Source: Clostridia bacterium
GTDB lineage: Bacteria; Bacillota; Clostridia; Oscillospirales; CAG-272
Assembly: GCA_017455975.1 (NCBI GenBank)
Contig: JAFTLK010000012.1
Location: 1-33,763 of the forward strand
Reading direction: 5' to 3'
Length of the DNA stretch: 33,763 nt
Both the position numbers and the translations under genes were made by a program. The stretch's first letter is position 1; every line of letters begins with the position of its first letter. Under the pieces are notes generated by a model. It did no database searches, had not been told where the DNA came from, and worked only from the letters and a program-made list of their open reading frames with translations. Of this stretch, positions 1 to 7,686 are shown one piece after another.

Positions 1-1023
1 GCCGCGCATGACAAGGTAGTCAATGCCGCCGTGACCGCCGACAGCCGTGTAGTCCTTCCACAGCGGATGCTCGTGTTCAGGGAAGAAGGTATTCATATCG
101 GTGAAGCGGTGACCCCAGGAAGCACCCTCGCAGGAGCCGTCGAACATACAGCCGTACTTATCCTCGGACCAGATACCCTTGGTACCGTGAACGAGGTTGC
201 CGCGGGAGTATGCACGGGGCAGCGTGGTATCGTGCTTGAGGACGATGGTTTCGCCGTGTGCGCACTTGATGCAGGTGATGACGATGTCACCCTGTGCGAA
301 TGCGAAGTTTGCGTTTTCAAAGTCAGCACCGCGATTGTCGTTGATCCATGCATTCAGACCGCGTGCCTTGGAGGACATCGCCGTCAGGGAGATCATGCGG
401 TTGCCGCGGTTGATGTTCAGATACTTTGCAATCGGGCCGAGCTCGTGGGTCGGGTAGAGCTCACCGTTGCGGTTCATGTAGTTGTCCAGACGGTAGTGAC
501 GGTTCACGTGACCGAGAGCAACCTCGTCGCGCAGGTCGTGCTCATAGCCGCCTTCGCAGTGGATGATTTCGCCGAACAGACCCTTCTTGATCATGTTGAG
601 GACGGTCAGCTCTTCACGTCCGTAGCAGCAGTTTTCGAGCATCATGCACGGAACACCGGTGCGCTCGTAGGTCTTGACGAGCTCCCAGCACTGATCGACG
701 GAGTATGCGCCGCCGACTTCGGTTGCAACGTACTTGCCTGCGTTCATCGCGTCGATGCAGATCGGAATGTGTGCGTCCCATGCGGAGGGCGTGATGACCG
801 CGTCCACTTCTTCCATCTTGAGAAGCTCATGATAATCAAGTGTTGCGACGGGGGTATTGCCGCGCTTGTTGATGACATCCTGCTTTGCGTTTTCGGTTCG
901 GTCTTCGTACAGATCACAGACACCGACAACATTGACATCGGGCATGGTGTCCAGTACCATGTTCAGAAGACCGCGTCCGCGTCCGCCGAGACCCACAAAT
1001 ACTACATTGATCGTTTCTTTCAT
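1..1023 (-). CDS. Gfo/Idh/MocA-family protein, GH109-like (3' end outside window)
   Basis: 341 codons are open on the minus strand, from ATG at 1023 to the left edge with no stop, so the C-terminus is missing. The N-terminus has the Rossmann NAD(P)-binding motif VGLGGRGRG at about residues 10-18. Later segments include YPTHELGPIAKYLNINRG and, near the left edge, VGGHGGIDYLVMRG. These resemble the family-109 glycosidases (NAD-dependent alpha-N-acetylgalactosaminidase type), a branch of the Gfo/Idh/MocA oxidoreductases that uses NAD in a redox-neutral hydrolysis. This family match is from memory. There is no clear signal peptide, so the protein is probably cytoplasmic. A separate promoter lies at 1084-1112, and the Shine-Dalgarno is weak (AGG about 10 nt upstream). 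The XRE regulator lies just upstream on the same strand. It could instead be a simple sugar dehydrogenase; the glycosidase substrate is not shown. Confidence 0.8.
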   Translation of the reverse strand, partial: MKETINVVFVGLGGRGRGLLNMVLDTMPDVNVVGVCDLYEDRTENAKQDVINKRGNTPVATLDYHELLKMEEVDAVITPSAWDAHIPICIDAMNAGKYVATEVGGAYSVDQCWELVKTYERTGVPCMMLENCCYGREELTVLNMIKKGLFGEIIHCEGGYEHDLRDEVALGHVNRHYRLDNYMNRNGELYPTHELGPIAKYLNINRGNRMISLTAMSSKARGLNAWINDNRGADFENANFAFAQGDIVITCIKCAHGETIVLKHDTTLPRAYSRGNLVHGTKGIWSEDKYGCMFDGSCEGASWGHRFTDMNTFFPEHEHPLWKDYTAVGGHGGIDYLVMRG

Positions 1024-1083
1024 TGGCTGATACCTGTTCTTTCTTCATCGTTGGATGTTTTCTGCAAACATCATATTGCATAT

Positions 1084-1112
1084 ATGATATCACAAAAATC
1101 TGGTTTTGTAAA
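1084..1112 (-). promoter_or_regulatory. Promoter for the GH109-like gene
   Basis: On the minus strand, -35 TTTACA (1107-1112), a 17-bp spacer and -10 TATCAT (1084-1089), with an extended -10 (TGTGATATCAT). It lies about 60 bp upstream of the ATG at 1023 and downstream of the XRE regulator's stop, so the enzyme can be transcribed independently. Confidence 0.6.
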
Positions 1113-1132
1113 GGGAAAACGCGAAATTTCTG

Positions 1133-1357
1133 TTATGCAAAAATATCATCGTACGATGCACCGAGAATTTCCCGGATCAGTATAATTTCGTCCGGGTATA
1201 AATGCCGCAGACCGACTTCGATCTTGGCAAGTGCGCTGCGTGTGATGTCACAGCCCTCGCACTGCAGACGTGCGGCAAGCATGTCCTGCGTCATGTCTGC
1301 CGCTTCCCGCAGACAACGGATGTTTTGTCCGATTCTCTTTTCAACCTCTTGGTTCAT
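1133..1357 (-). CDS. XRE-family HTH transcriptional regulator
   Basis: A protein of about 74 residues that is almost entirely a Cro/C1-type helix-turn-helix domain. IGQNIRCLREAADMTQDML is followed by a recognition-helix region with ITRSALAKIEVGLRHLYPDE, and the C-terminus ends in YDDIFA. The ATG at 1357 is preferred because GGGAGG (1368-1373, minus strand) lies 10 nt before it; an in-frame ATG at 1375 would place that Shine-Dalgarno inside the gene. There is no ligand or effector domain. It is divergent from the secreted stalk-domain gene at 1480 and shares about 120 bp with it, including two near-identical palindromes at 1380-1397 and 1438-1455. Autorepression and repression of the stalk gene are therefore inferred. 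The GH109-like gene lies downstream on the same strand with its own promoter. Confidence 0.85.
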   Translation of the reverse strand: MNQEVEKRIGQNIRCLREAADMTQDMLAARLQCEGCDITRSALAKIEVGLRHLYPDEIILIREILGASYDDIFA

Positions 1358-1379
1358 GATAACAAAGCCTCCCATGTTT

Positions 1380-1397
1380 TGCTCTTAAATAGGTGCA
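1380..1397. promoter_or_regulatory. Operator-like imperfect palindrome (regulator side)
   Basis: TGCTCTTAAATAGGTGCA matches the perfect palindrome at 1438-1455 in 15 of 18 positions. It lies in the 5' region of the XRE regulator gene. A candidate leftward -10 (TATAAT on the minus strand, 1412-1417) is just upstream, but I see no good -35 for it. Binding by the adjacent regulator is inferred. Confidence 0.55.
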
Positions 1398-1403
1398 AAA
1401 CTA

Positions 1404-1432
1404 TTGACTTTATTATAACAGTATGATATAAT
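1404..1432 (+). promoter_or_regulatory. Promoter of stalk-domain gene
   Basis: -35 TTGACT (1404-1409), 17-bp spacer, -10 TATAAT (1427-1432), with TGa directly before the -10. This is close to sigma-A consensus. The operator at 1438-1455 starts 5 bp after the -10 and so covers the expected transcription start. A repressor bound there should block initiation. Confidence 0.8.
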
Positions 1433-1437
1433 AAAAA

Positions 1438-1455
1438 TGCTCCTATATAGGAGCA
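1438..1455. promoter_or_regulatory. Operator: perfect 18-bp palindrome
   Basis: TGCTCCTATATAGGAGCA is a perfect inverted repeat at the predicted transcription start of the stalk-domain gene. A second, degenerate copy lies 58 bp to the left, on the regulator's side. Paired related palindromes between divergent genes, one encoding a small HTH protein, are typical of autoregulatory operators. Confidence 0.65.
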
Positions 1456-1479
1456 AATAAAAATTTAGAGGTGGAGACT

Positions 1480-2154
1480 ATGAAAACAAAACTCATTCGC
1501 AGTATTGCACTCGTACTTGCCATGATCATGTGTATGGCAGTCGGTGCGTTTGCTGCAACCAATCTGCAGGAAATCAAAGCATATCTGAACTATGATCTGG
1601 CGATCCGTTATGACGGTGAGCTGCAGACCATGTATGATGCCAATGGCAAACAGGTCGTTCCGATCAGCTATAACGGCACAACCTATCTTCCCATCCGCGC
1701 TGTCGGTAATATGATGGGCATTGATGTCCTTTGGGATGGCGAAAATTATCAGGTCCTTCTCGGCAAAACAGGACAGGCGATTGACTTTATTGAGAATTTT
1801 ACGCCGTATTCAAATACATTCACTTATGAACATCGAAAATACAGCGACGGAAAAACATATCAGTTAGGTGATAAGACTTACAGCCATTTTATTGCTATGA
1901 ATAATAGCAATTATTATGGTGAAGGTTATTATGATCTTGCCGGAAAGTATGAGTCACTGACATTTGATATCTACAGCACAGAAGATCAAACCGTTAATAT
2001 TTATGGTGATAACGGACAATTGCTTGCGGCGATCAATGTCATTGGAAATGATTTGCCCAAAACTTATACGATCAATATCAAAGGCGTTCAGCAACTTGCG
2101 ATCAAACAGAGCCTTAAGAGAATGCTGATGATCTTTGATGCATACGTTGAATAA
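1480..2154 (+). CDS. Secreted stalk-domain protein with NPCBM-like C-terminus
   Basis: 224 residues from ATG 1480. The Shine-Dalgarno AGAGGTGG sits about 6 nt upstream, which is why I do not use the in-frame GTG at 1471. Residues 1-25 are a signal peptide (two basic residues, hydrophobic core, AFA cleavage site). Residues about 35-95 carry the copper-amine-oxidase N-terminal-like stalk fold, with NGTTYLPIRAVGNMMGIDV and VLWDGENYQVLLG. Despite its name this fold does not imply copper or amine oxidation. The C-terminal part, with YYDLAGKYESLTFDIY and a beta-rich tail, resembles NPCBM/NEW2-type carbohydrate-associated domains; this call is weaker. It has no catalytic motif and no sortase signal, so it is probably an extracellular binding or scaffold protein. 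The 3' half is visibly richer in A+T than most of the window, compatible with recent acquisition. Confidence 0.8.
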   Translation: MKTKLIRSIALVLAMIMCMAVGAFAATNLQEIKAYLNYDLAIRYDGELQTMYDANGKQVVPISYNGTTYLPIRAVGNMMGIDVLWDGENYQVLLGKTGQAIDFIENFTPYSNTFTYEHRKYSDGKTYQLGDKTYSHFIAMNNSNYYGEGYYDLAGKYESLTFDIYSTEDQTVNIYGDNGQLLAAINVIGNDLPKTYTINIKGVQQLAIKQSLKRMLMIFDAYVE

Positions 2155-2210
2155 AACAATGCAATTTATTTGAAAATTTTTACGCAATCGAGTATTGCGA
2201 CTTCATTTCT

Positions 2211-2422
2211 CGGTGTGACATTAGCATTTATTTGTGCTTTGCCATGTGAATGACGCACAAAGCCGTAAACGAAATACGACTATCCACATCTGTGCGGATG
2301 GCGTAACAATTCCGCCAGAGGAGTGCGCTCTTTGGTTACTTTCTCTCGAACGGGAGATGAAAGTCGGAGAAAGGCTTCGCCTTTCTCCTTGAAGTTTCGC
2401 TTCGCGTAACTTCGTCACACCG
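2211..2422. repeat. Hairpin-rich intergenic element, possible MITE or interspersed repeat
   Basis: Most of the ~380-bp gap 2155-2533 is occupied by this element. Its ends are a 9-bp inverted pair, CGGTGTGAC (2211-2219) and GTCACACCG (2414-2422). Inside are TTTGTGC/GCACAAA (2231-2237, 2255-2261) and a 10-bp perfect stem, GGAGAAAGGC/GCCTTTCTCC (2366-2388). A further pair straddles the right end: CCGCCAGAGG (2312-2321) with CCCCTGGCGG (2425-2434). No transposase is present and I see no target-site duplication. A 65-codon minus-strand frame (2221-2418) contains peptide-like SPTFISRSRE, which I recall from many doubtful hypothetical proteins in Clostridia. I read that as a sign of a repeat rather than a gene. 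Confidence 0.45.
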
Positions 2423-2490
2423 TCCCCTGGCGGGGCAGACGGTAAGTTTTGCGCTTTCTCAAAGCGTGGGTAAATCCGATATCAAAAACC

Positions 2491-2531
2491 AAAAGGGTTA
2501 CTGCAAACGCAACATTTGCAGTAACCCTTTT
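2491..2531. terminator. Bidirectional rho-independent terminator
   Basis: A 17-bp perfect stem (2491-2507 with 2515-2531) closes a 7-nt loop. T-rich tracts lie on both sides. It sits 2 bp beyond the pcrA stop codon and serves pcrA from the right. It can also stop transcripts of the stalk-domain gene arriving from the left. Confidence 0.85.
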
Positions 2532-2533
2532 TC

Positions 2534-4966
2534 TCAATCTTCAACTTTTTTCAGCTTCGCATACGTCGCCATGAGCTTCTTCGTACCCACAGTGTCAAAT
2601 GCGATCTCGTAGAGAATATCCGCGCCCATCTCACGTACGGAAAGAATGACACCTTTACCAAACGTGAAGTGCGAAACCTTGTCGCCGGCGGAGAAGCGGT
2701 CATAGCTCTGCGTTCTGCCGACGCCGGAGGACAGATCCGATTCGCGGAAGAATTCCTTGGACATCGTGATCTTCTTTCTGCGCTCGCCGGTCGGCTTTTC
2801 GCCGCCGTTTGCGGCAGCCTCCGCTTCTTCTGCCTGACGGCGGATGGATTTAGGCAGTTCAACGACCGCAAAGTCCTCGGGAATCTCCTCAAGGAAACGG
2901 CTCTTCTGATTGAAGTTCGTCTTGCCGTAGATCAGACGCTCACGCGCATGCAGTGCATAAAGACGGGTTTTCGCACGGGTGATTGCAACATACGCAAGAC
3001 GGCGTTCTTCCTCAAGCTCCTCGGGGTTCATCGCCGATTGGATGCTCGGGAACAGCCCCTCTTCCATGCCGGGCAAAAAGACCACCGGGAATTCAAGTCC
3101 CTTTGCTGAATGGATGGTCATCAGCACCACCGCATCGGCATCCTCGTCGTAGTTGTCGATATCGGATACCAGCGCGACTTCTTCAAGGAAGCCGGACAGC
3201 GTTGCCTCGGGATTGTTTTCTTCATAGGCAACCGCATTGGAGACAAGCTCCTTGACGTTCTGGACACGGTCGATCTCTGTGATGCCGGCAGCCTCCAGCA
3301 TCTTCATATAGCCTGTCAGCTCCAGTACCTTTTCAAACAGGACAGAGAGCTTTTCGGTCTTGGAGATCTCGGTCAGATGGTCGATCATATACGCAAAATC
3401 GTGCAGCTTGGTGATCGACTTTGCAAGTGTCGGATATTTTTCGGCGTTGCGCATCGCATCGAGCATCGTGACATCCTCGTATGCCGCGATGTTTTCGAGT
3501 GCTCCGAGCGTCGTTTCGCCGATCTTGCGCTTCGGCTCATTGATGATGCGCTTCAGACGCAGGTTGTCGGCAGGATTGTTGATGACGCACAGATATGCGA
3601 TGACATCCTTGATTTCCTTGCGTTCGTAGAAGCGTGTACCGCCGAGCAGACGGTAGGGAATACCGGACTTCGCAAATGTATTTTCAAGATAGGACGACTG
3701 CGCGTTGACGCGGTAGAGCACGGCGAAGTCGCTGTACTTGCGCTTTTCGCGGATGACGGCATCCATGATCTTGTTGATGATGTAGCGTGCTTCCTCATTC
3801 TGATTGTCGAGCTTGCGGATGATGATCTTTTCGCCCTCACCTGCCTGCGACCACAGCTCCTTACCGCGCCGGCCGAAATTGTTGCGGATGACGGAGTTTG
3901 CTGCGTTCAGAATGTTTGAGGTGGAGCGGTAATTCTGCTCCAGCTTGATGATGCGCGCATCGGAATAGGTATCGTCGAAGTGCAGGATGTTTTCGATCGT
4001 TGCACCGCGGAACTTGTAGATGGACTGGTCATCATCACCGACGACCATGAGGTTTCTGTATCTGCCGGACAGCAGCACCGTCAGCATGAACTGTGCGTGG
4101 TTGGTGTCCTGATACTCGTCGACACAGACATAATGGAAGCGGTTCTGATAGTATTCGCGGACGTCCTGTTCGTTTGCAAGCAGTTTCACCGTCTGCATGA
4201 TGATGTCGTCAAAGTCGAGCGCGTTTCCGTCGGTGAGCTGCTTCTGATAGAGCTCATAGATGGAGGCAATCTGTGACAGACGCAGATCGGAGCCGGCTTC
4301 ATTCATGAAGTCCTCCGGTGTCTGCAGTTTGTCCTTTGCACGGCTGATGGCATTCTGGACAGCACGCGGCTGCAGCTGCTTGTCGTCGATGTTGAGCTGC
4401 TTCATGCATTCGAGAATGACCTTCTTTGTGTCATCGGTATCGTAAATTGTGAAGCCGGAGCGGTAGCCGACGCGCTCTCCGTACTTGCGGAGAATGCGGA
4501 CGCAGATGGAATGGAAGGTGCCAGCCCAGATCTCCTCGCTCCGCTCGCCGATGACACGGGCAAGACGTTCCTTCATCTCATTCGCTGCCTTGTTTGTGAA
4601 TGTGATGGTCAGAACCGCCCACGGCGGGCAGGGATGGCTGGAAAAGCTTTCTGCGAGGTCTGCAAGCGCTTCGGGCGGCAGGGATACGCTCTGCTCCAGC
4701 GCTGTGACATTGGCGTCGGACAGTCCCTCGGGGATTGTGTCGTCAAAATATGCGTTTCCGTAACGGATGATATGCGCGATGCGGTTGACCAGTACGGTCG
4801 TTTTACCGGTACCCGCACCGGCGAGGATCAAAAGCGGACCGTTAACGGTATATACCGCCTCGCGCTGCTTTTCGTTCATGAACGAATACAGCGCATCAAA
4901 AATATTGCGTTTGGCTGTCAGATAGCGTTCTGCAAGGGTGCGGTCGGATTGGAGATTTGCTGACAT
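2534..4966 (-). CDS. pcrA: ATP-dependent DNA helicase PcrA/UvrD (SF1A)
   Basis: 810 residues from ATG 4966, preceded by AAAGGAAC. An upstream in-frame ATG at 5092 would add 42 basic, non-conserved residues and lacks a good Shine-Dalgarno. All SF1 motifs are present: I (Walker A) AGAGTGKTT at about 49-57, Ia TFTNKAANEM, II VDEYQDTN, III VVGDDDQSIYKFRG, IV LEQNYRST, V TIHSAKGLEFPVVFLPG, VI RRLAYVAITRAK. The C-terminus (FTFGKGVILSV onward) matches the PcrA Tudor-like domain that binds RNA polymerase. This 3'-5' helicase acts in nucleotide excision repair, replication restart and removal of RecA. An extra stretch of about 45 residues lies between motifs I and Ia. The gene is transcribed alone, between a near-consensus promoter (5116-5144) and a strong terminator (2491-2531). 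Confidence 0.97.
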   Translation of the reverse strand: MSANLQSDRTLAERYLTAKRNIFDALYSFMNEKQREAVYTVNGPLLILAGAGTGKTTVLVNRIAHIIRYGNAYFDDTIPEGLSDANVTALEQSVSLPPEALADLAESFSSHPCPPWAVLTITFTNKAANEMKERLARVIGERSEEIWAGTFHSICVRILRKYGERVGYRSGFTIYDTDDTKKVILECMKQLNIDDKQLQPRAVQNAISRAKDKLQTPEDFMNEAGSDLRLSQIASIYELYQKQLTDGNALDFDDIIMQTVKLLANEQDVREYYQNRFHYVCVDEYQDTNHAQFMLTVLLSGRYRNLMVVGDDDQSIYKFRGATIENILHFDDTYSDARIIKLEQNYRSTSNILNAANSVIRNNFGRRGKELWSQAGEGEKIIIRKLDNQNEEARYIINKIMDAVIREKRKYSDFAVLYRVNAQSSYLENTFAKSGIPYRLLGGTRFYERKEIKDVIAYLCVINNPADNLRLKRIINEPKRKIGETTLGALENIAAYEDVTMLDAMRNAEKYPTLAKSITKLHDFAYMIDHLTEISKTEKLSVLFEKVLELTGYMKMLEAAGITEIDRVQNVKELVSNAVAYEENNPEATLSGFLEEVALVSDIDNYDEDADAVVLMTIHSAKGLEFPVVFLPGMEEGLFPSIQSAMNPEELEEERRLAYVAITRAKTRLYALHARERLIYGKTNFNQKSRFLEEIPEDFAVVELPKSIRRQAEEAEAAANGGEKPTGERRKKITMSKEFFRESDLSSGVGRTQSYDRFSAGDKVSHFTFGKGVILSVREMGADILYEIAFDTVGTKKLMATYAKLKKVED

Positions 4967-5115
4967 GGTACGATGTTCCTTTCGGGGCAGAACCGGATGA
5001 GGGGCTCTGCTTGATGTTGTGCTGCGGGGGCTGACGATGCACCGCAGCGGACGTCGGGGCGGGTTTTGTCGTGTGCACCTCCGACGGCGCATGATTCTCT
5101 GATTGTATATGTAAT

Positions 5116-5144
5116 ATTATATCACATTTTTCACGGTTTTGCAA
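5116..5144 (-). promoter_or_regulatory. pcrA promoter
   Basis: Minus strand: -35 TTGCAA (5139-5144), 17-bp spacer, -10 TATAAT (5116-5121), extended as TGTGATATAAT. It gives a 5' leader of about 140 nt before ATG 4966, in which I see no riboswitch-like structure. Confidence 0.75.
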
Positions 5145-5208
5145 CCGATTTTGGTGAATTTTTTACGGAAAAGTTTACAGTTTTCCCGGAAATCACAGGG
5201 TTTTCAGC

Positions 5209-6384
5209 TTACAGGCAGACAATCTGACAGAACAGAAGCAGGGAAGCGAGGAAAATAAAATTGATGACGGAGAAAAGACCGATATAACGGCCGGATTTGC
5301 CGGGATTGTGCTTTGCGTATTCGCGGAATGTGATGAGGGAGGCAAGGGACGCGATCAGCGTGCCTGCACCGCCGATGTTGACGCCCCAGAGCAGCTCGCG
5401 GTAGTTGTCGGTGAACTGGGAGAGCAGGATCGCTGAGGGGACATTGGAGATGACCTGGCAGGACAGTGCGGAGAACAGCAGGGTGCTCTTCTCAAGCAGC
5501 CTCTCAAACAGCGCACGGACGGCAGGGATGCGGCTCATGTTGCCTGCAAAGACGAAGAATGCACAGAAGGTTCCGAGCAGCGGATAGTCGACCTTGCCAA
5601 GCGCGTCTCTGTCAGCAAAGAACAGAACAGCCGGGATGACGATCAGCCCGATCCAGTACGGAATGCAGCGGAAGACAATGACGATGGAGAGTGCAAAGAG
5701 AACGAGATAACCGGCAGTGCGCCGTGCCGGAAGACGGATCTCATCGCGGTAGGAAAGCGACAGCGGCTCTCTCGGCAGAACGAGGCAGGAGAGGAGGATC
5801 ATTGCGACAGCCGCAAGAAAGGGCGGCGCCATGATCGCTGTGAATTCCGCGGTCGGAATATTATAGAACGAGTAGAGATACAGATTCTGCGGGTTGCCGA
5901 ACGGGGTCAGCATTCCGCCGAGGTTAGCCGCGATGTTCTGCATGATGAAGACGAATGCCATGTGCCGTTCCTTGTGTGTTTCCGTCAGTACCAGATATCC
6001 GAGCGGAAGGAAGGTCAGCAGTGCCATATCGTTCGCAATCAGCATCGAGCCGACGAATGTGATGACGATCAGCGCGACGGATGCGGAGCGGAGATTGGAA
6101 AAGCGCTTGACAATACCGCGTGCAAGACAGGTGAAAAAGCGGATATTGCGCAGTGCGCAGACCACAGCAAGCACACAGAACAGACAGGTCAGCGTTTTGA
6201 AATCAAAGTAGGACAGGTATTCGCAATCCGGCGGGACAATCACGGATGTGATGCCGGCAGCGGCAAGTGCGATGCAGAAAACGGTGTTGCCGCGTACAAA
6301 AGCGGCAAGCGCAGACAGCAGCTGCGGCAGATGCGGCACTAAGCCGGGACGGCGCGCTTTTTTTGTCAGAGCATGGTTCGTCAT
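5209..6384 (-). CDS. SLC13/ArsB/NhaD-type membrane transporter
   Basis: 391 residues, mostly hydrophobic, with about ten predicted membrane segments. The signatures ANDMALLTFLPLGYL and NIAANLGGMLTPFGNPQNLY match the paired N-x-x-x and TPxGNPQN hairpin motifs of the ion transporter superfamily (citrate/dicarboxylate carriers, NhaD antiporters, ArsB). In that family the hairpins bind Na+ and an anionic substrate. The substrate cannot be told from sequence: dicarboxylate uptake, Na+/H+ exchange or oxyanion export are all possible. There are no arsenic-resistance neighbours. The start ATG 6384 has GAGGAGAT 7-8 nt upstream. The gene is monocistronic by context, with its own promoter at 6444-6471 and no strong terminator after its stop. 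Confidence 0.85.
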   Translation of the reverse strand: MTNHALTKKARRPGLVPHLPQLLSALAAFVRGNTVFCIALAAAGITSVIVPPDCEYLSYFDFKTLTCLFCVLAVVCALRNIRFFTCLARGIVKRFSNLRSASVALIVITFVGSMLIANDMALLTFLPLGYLVLTETHKERHMAFVFIMQNIAANLGGMLTPFGNPQNLYLYSFYNIPTAEFTAIMAPPFLAAVAMILLSCLVLPREPLSLSYRDEIRLPARRTAGYLVLFALSIVIVFRCIPYWIGLIVIPAVLFFADRDALGKVDYPLLGTFCAFFVFAGNMSRIPAVRALFERLLEKSTLLFSALSCQVISNVPSAILLSQFTDNYRELLWGVNIGGAGTLIASLASLITFREYAKHNPGKSGRYIGLFSVINFIFLASLLLFCQIVCL

Positions 6385-6443
6385 CGTTGGTATCTCCTCG
6401 TTTTGTTCTGAAAATGGGCCCGAAAAACAGGCATAACATAAAT

Positions 6444-6471
6444 ATTATACCAAAAATTCAGAAAAAAGCAA
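6444..6471 (-). promoter_or_regulatory. Promoter of SLC13-type transporter gene
   Basis: Minus strand: -35 TTGCTT (6466-6471), 16-bp spacer, -10 TATAAT (6444-6449), with TGg before the -10. It is divergent from the foldase promoter at 6545-6573. The two are separated by about 70 A+T-rich bases with no gene. Confidence 0.65.
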
Positions 6472-6544
6472 TAGGTATTGAAAAATCTGTTTGGAGAAAT
6501 TCATGAAAATCTGCGGATTTTCCAAGAAAAATCACAGAAATGCC

Positions 6545-6573
6545 TTTACTTTTTCACAATTTTGTGATATACT
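6545..6573 (+). promoter_or_regulatory. Foldase gene promoter with palindrome in the spacer
   Basis: -35 TTTACT (6545-6550), 17-bp spacer, -10 TATACT (6568-6573), extended as TGTGATATACT. The spacer contains an inverted repeat, TCACAA-TT-TTGTGA (6554-6567), a possible regulator site between the two promoter boxes. Confidence 0.7.
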
Positions 6574-6632
6574 GATAAAGTATGTAATCGGAGCACGTCA
6601 GATGCTCCCCATCCAAGAAAGGAATTGAAACC

Positions 6633-7649
6633 ATGAAGAACTTTATCACAATGCTTCTTGTCTGTGCGCTGGCACTTTGCATGCTCGCATCCTGCGGCGG
6701 CTCTGACAAGCTCTTTGACTACAACTATGACGAGTACCTGTCGCTGGGCACCTATAAAGGTGTCGAGGTCAGCGCATCTGCAATCGACGAAGAGGTGCAG
6801 GCGCAGATCGACTCCATCCTTGCCTCCAATGCAAAGGATGTTGATACCGGAAAAGCATCCGTTGAAGGCAATAAGGTCGTATACACTGTGAATGCCACCG
6901 TAGGCGGTGCGGAAGCTGCCGACCTTGCAAAGACCGATGTCTCCGTCACGCTCGGCACCGGTACGACCGGTCTTGAAGACCTCGATGCAGCCCTGCTCGG
7001 TATGGCAAAGGGTGACACCAAGGAAGTGACGCTGACTGTTCCCGCCGACCACACCGGCAACGCCGATATCGACGGCAAGGAAGCTGTCCTGTCCGTGCTC
7101 GTTACCTCTGTCACCGAAAAGGTTACGCCCGAGACGCTGACCGACGAAATGATCGCGACCGCGACCGAAAATCTCTATACGACCGTTGCGGATTATACCG
7201 TTTATCTGCGCAGCGCCATCAAGCAGAATCTTGCATGGAACACCGTGCTTGCGAACACTACCTTCACCGATTACCCCAAGAAGGAAGCAGAGATGTATTA
7301 TGACAACTATCTCGCATCCTATCAGAATACCGCGGCACAGTACGGCATGAATCTGGAATCCATGGCTTCCATGTACGGAATGACCCTTGATGCATTCCAG
7401 AACAATCTTGCACAGCAGGCTATCGCACAGGTCAATCAGGATATGGCAATGTTCGCACTTGCCGAAAAGGAAAATCTGGTTGCTGACGAGGCGAAGCTCG
7501 CTGAAATCAGAAAAGAAATGATGGTGTACTACGGTTATGAAGACGAGGCTGCCATGATGGAGGCCGTCGGTGAGGATGCCATCGAGCAGTCTGCCGCATA
7601 TGACATGGTCATGGAATTTGTCGAAGCAAACGCAGTCGAAGTCGAATAA
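6633..7649 (+). CDS. Trigger-factor-like PPIase lipoprotein (extracytoplasmic foldase)
   Basis: 338 residues. A lipoprotein signal peptide ends in the lipobox LASC (Cys21, followed by GGS). Residues about 60-160 resemble the FKBP-type peptidyl-prolyl isomerase domain as found in trigger factor: a beta-strand lead-in, then GLEDLDAALLGMAKGDTKEV and a closing strand after DGKEAVLSVLV. Residues about 165-338 are helical and charged, like the trigger-factor C-terminal chaperone arms. The ribosome-binding N-domain is absent and a lipid anchor takes its place. The likely role is folding of exported proteins at the outer face of the membrane, analogous to PrsA but on a trigger-factor scaffold. Isomerase activity is inferred. 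AAAGGAATTG lies before the ATG. The phosphatase-fold gene follows after 37 bp with no terminator, so the two may be co-transcribed. Confidence 0.82.
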   Translation: MKNFITMLLVCALALCMLASCGGSDKLFDYNYDEYLSLGTYKGVEVSASAIDEEVQAQIDSILASNAKDVDTGKASVEGNKVVYTVNATVGGAEAADLAKTDVSVTLGTGTTGLEDLDAALLGMAKGDTKEVTLTVPADHTGNADIDGKEAVLSVLVTSVTEKVTPETLTDEMIATATENLYTTVADYTVYLRSAIKQNLAWNTVLANTTFTDYPKKEAEMYYDNYLASYQNTAAQYGMNLESMASMYGMTLDAFQNNLAQQAIAQVNQDMAMFALAEKENLVADEAKLAEIRKEMMVYYGYEDEAAMMEAVGEDAIEQSAAYDMVMEFVEANAVEVE

Positions 7650-7686
7650 ACGATATCTGTTCCGCATTTGAAAGGAGTGCCGTGCC

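Noticed and set aside
2221..2418. 65-codon minus-strand frame in the intergenic element
   Set aside because: It has no ribosome-binding site, coincides with hairpins and ends with the element. I treat it as part of a repeat.
4967..5092. N-terminal extension of PcrA by 42 residues
   Set aside because: It is Arg/Pro-rich and unlike known PcrA starts. AAAGGAAC correctly spaced before ATG 4966 favours the shorter form.
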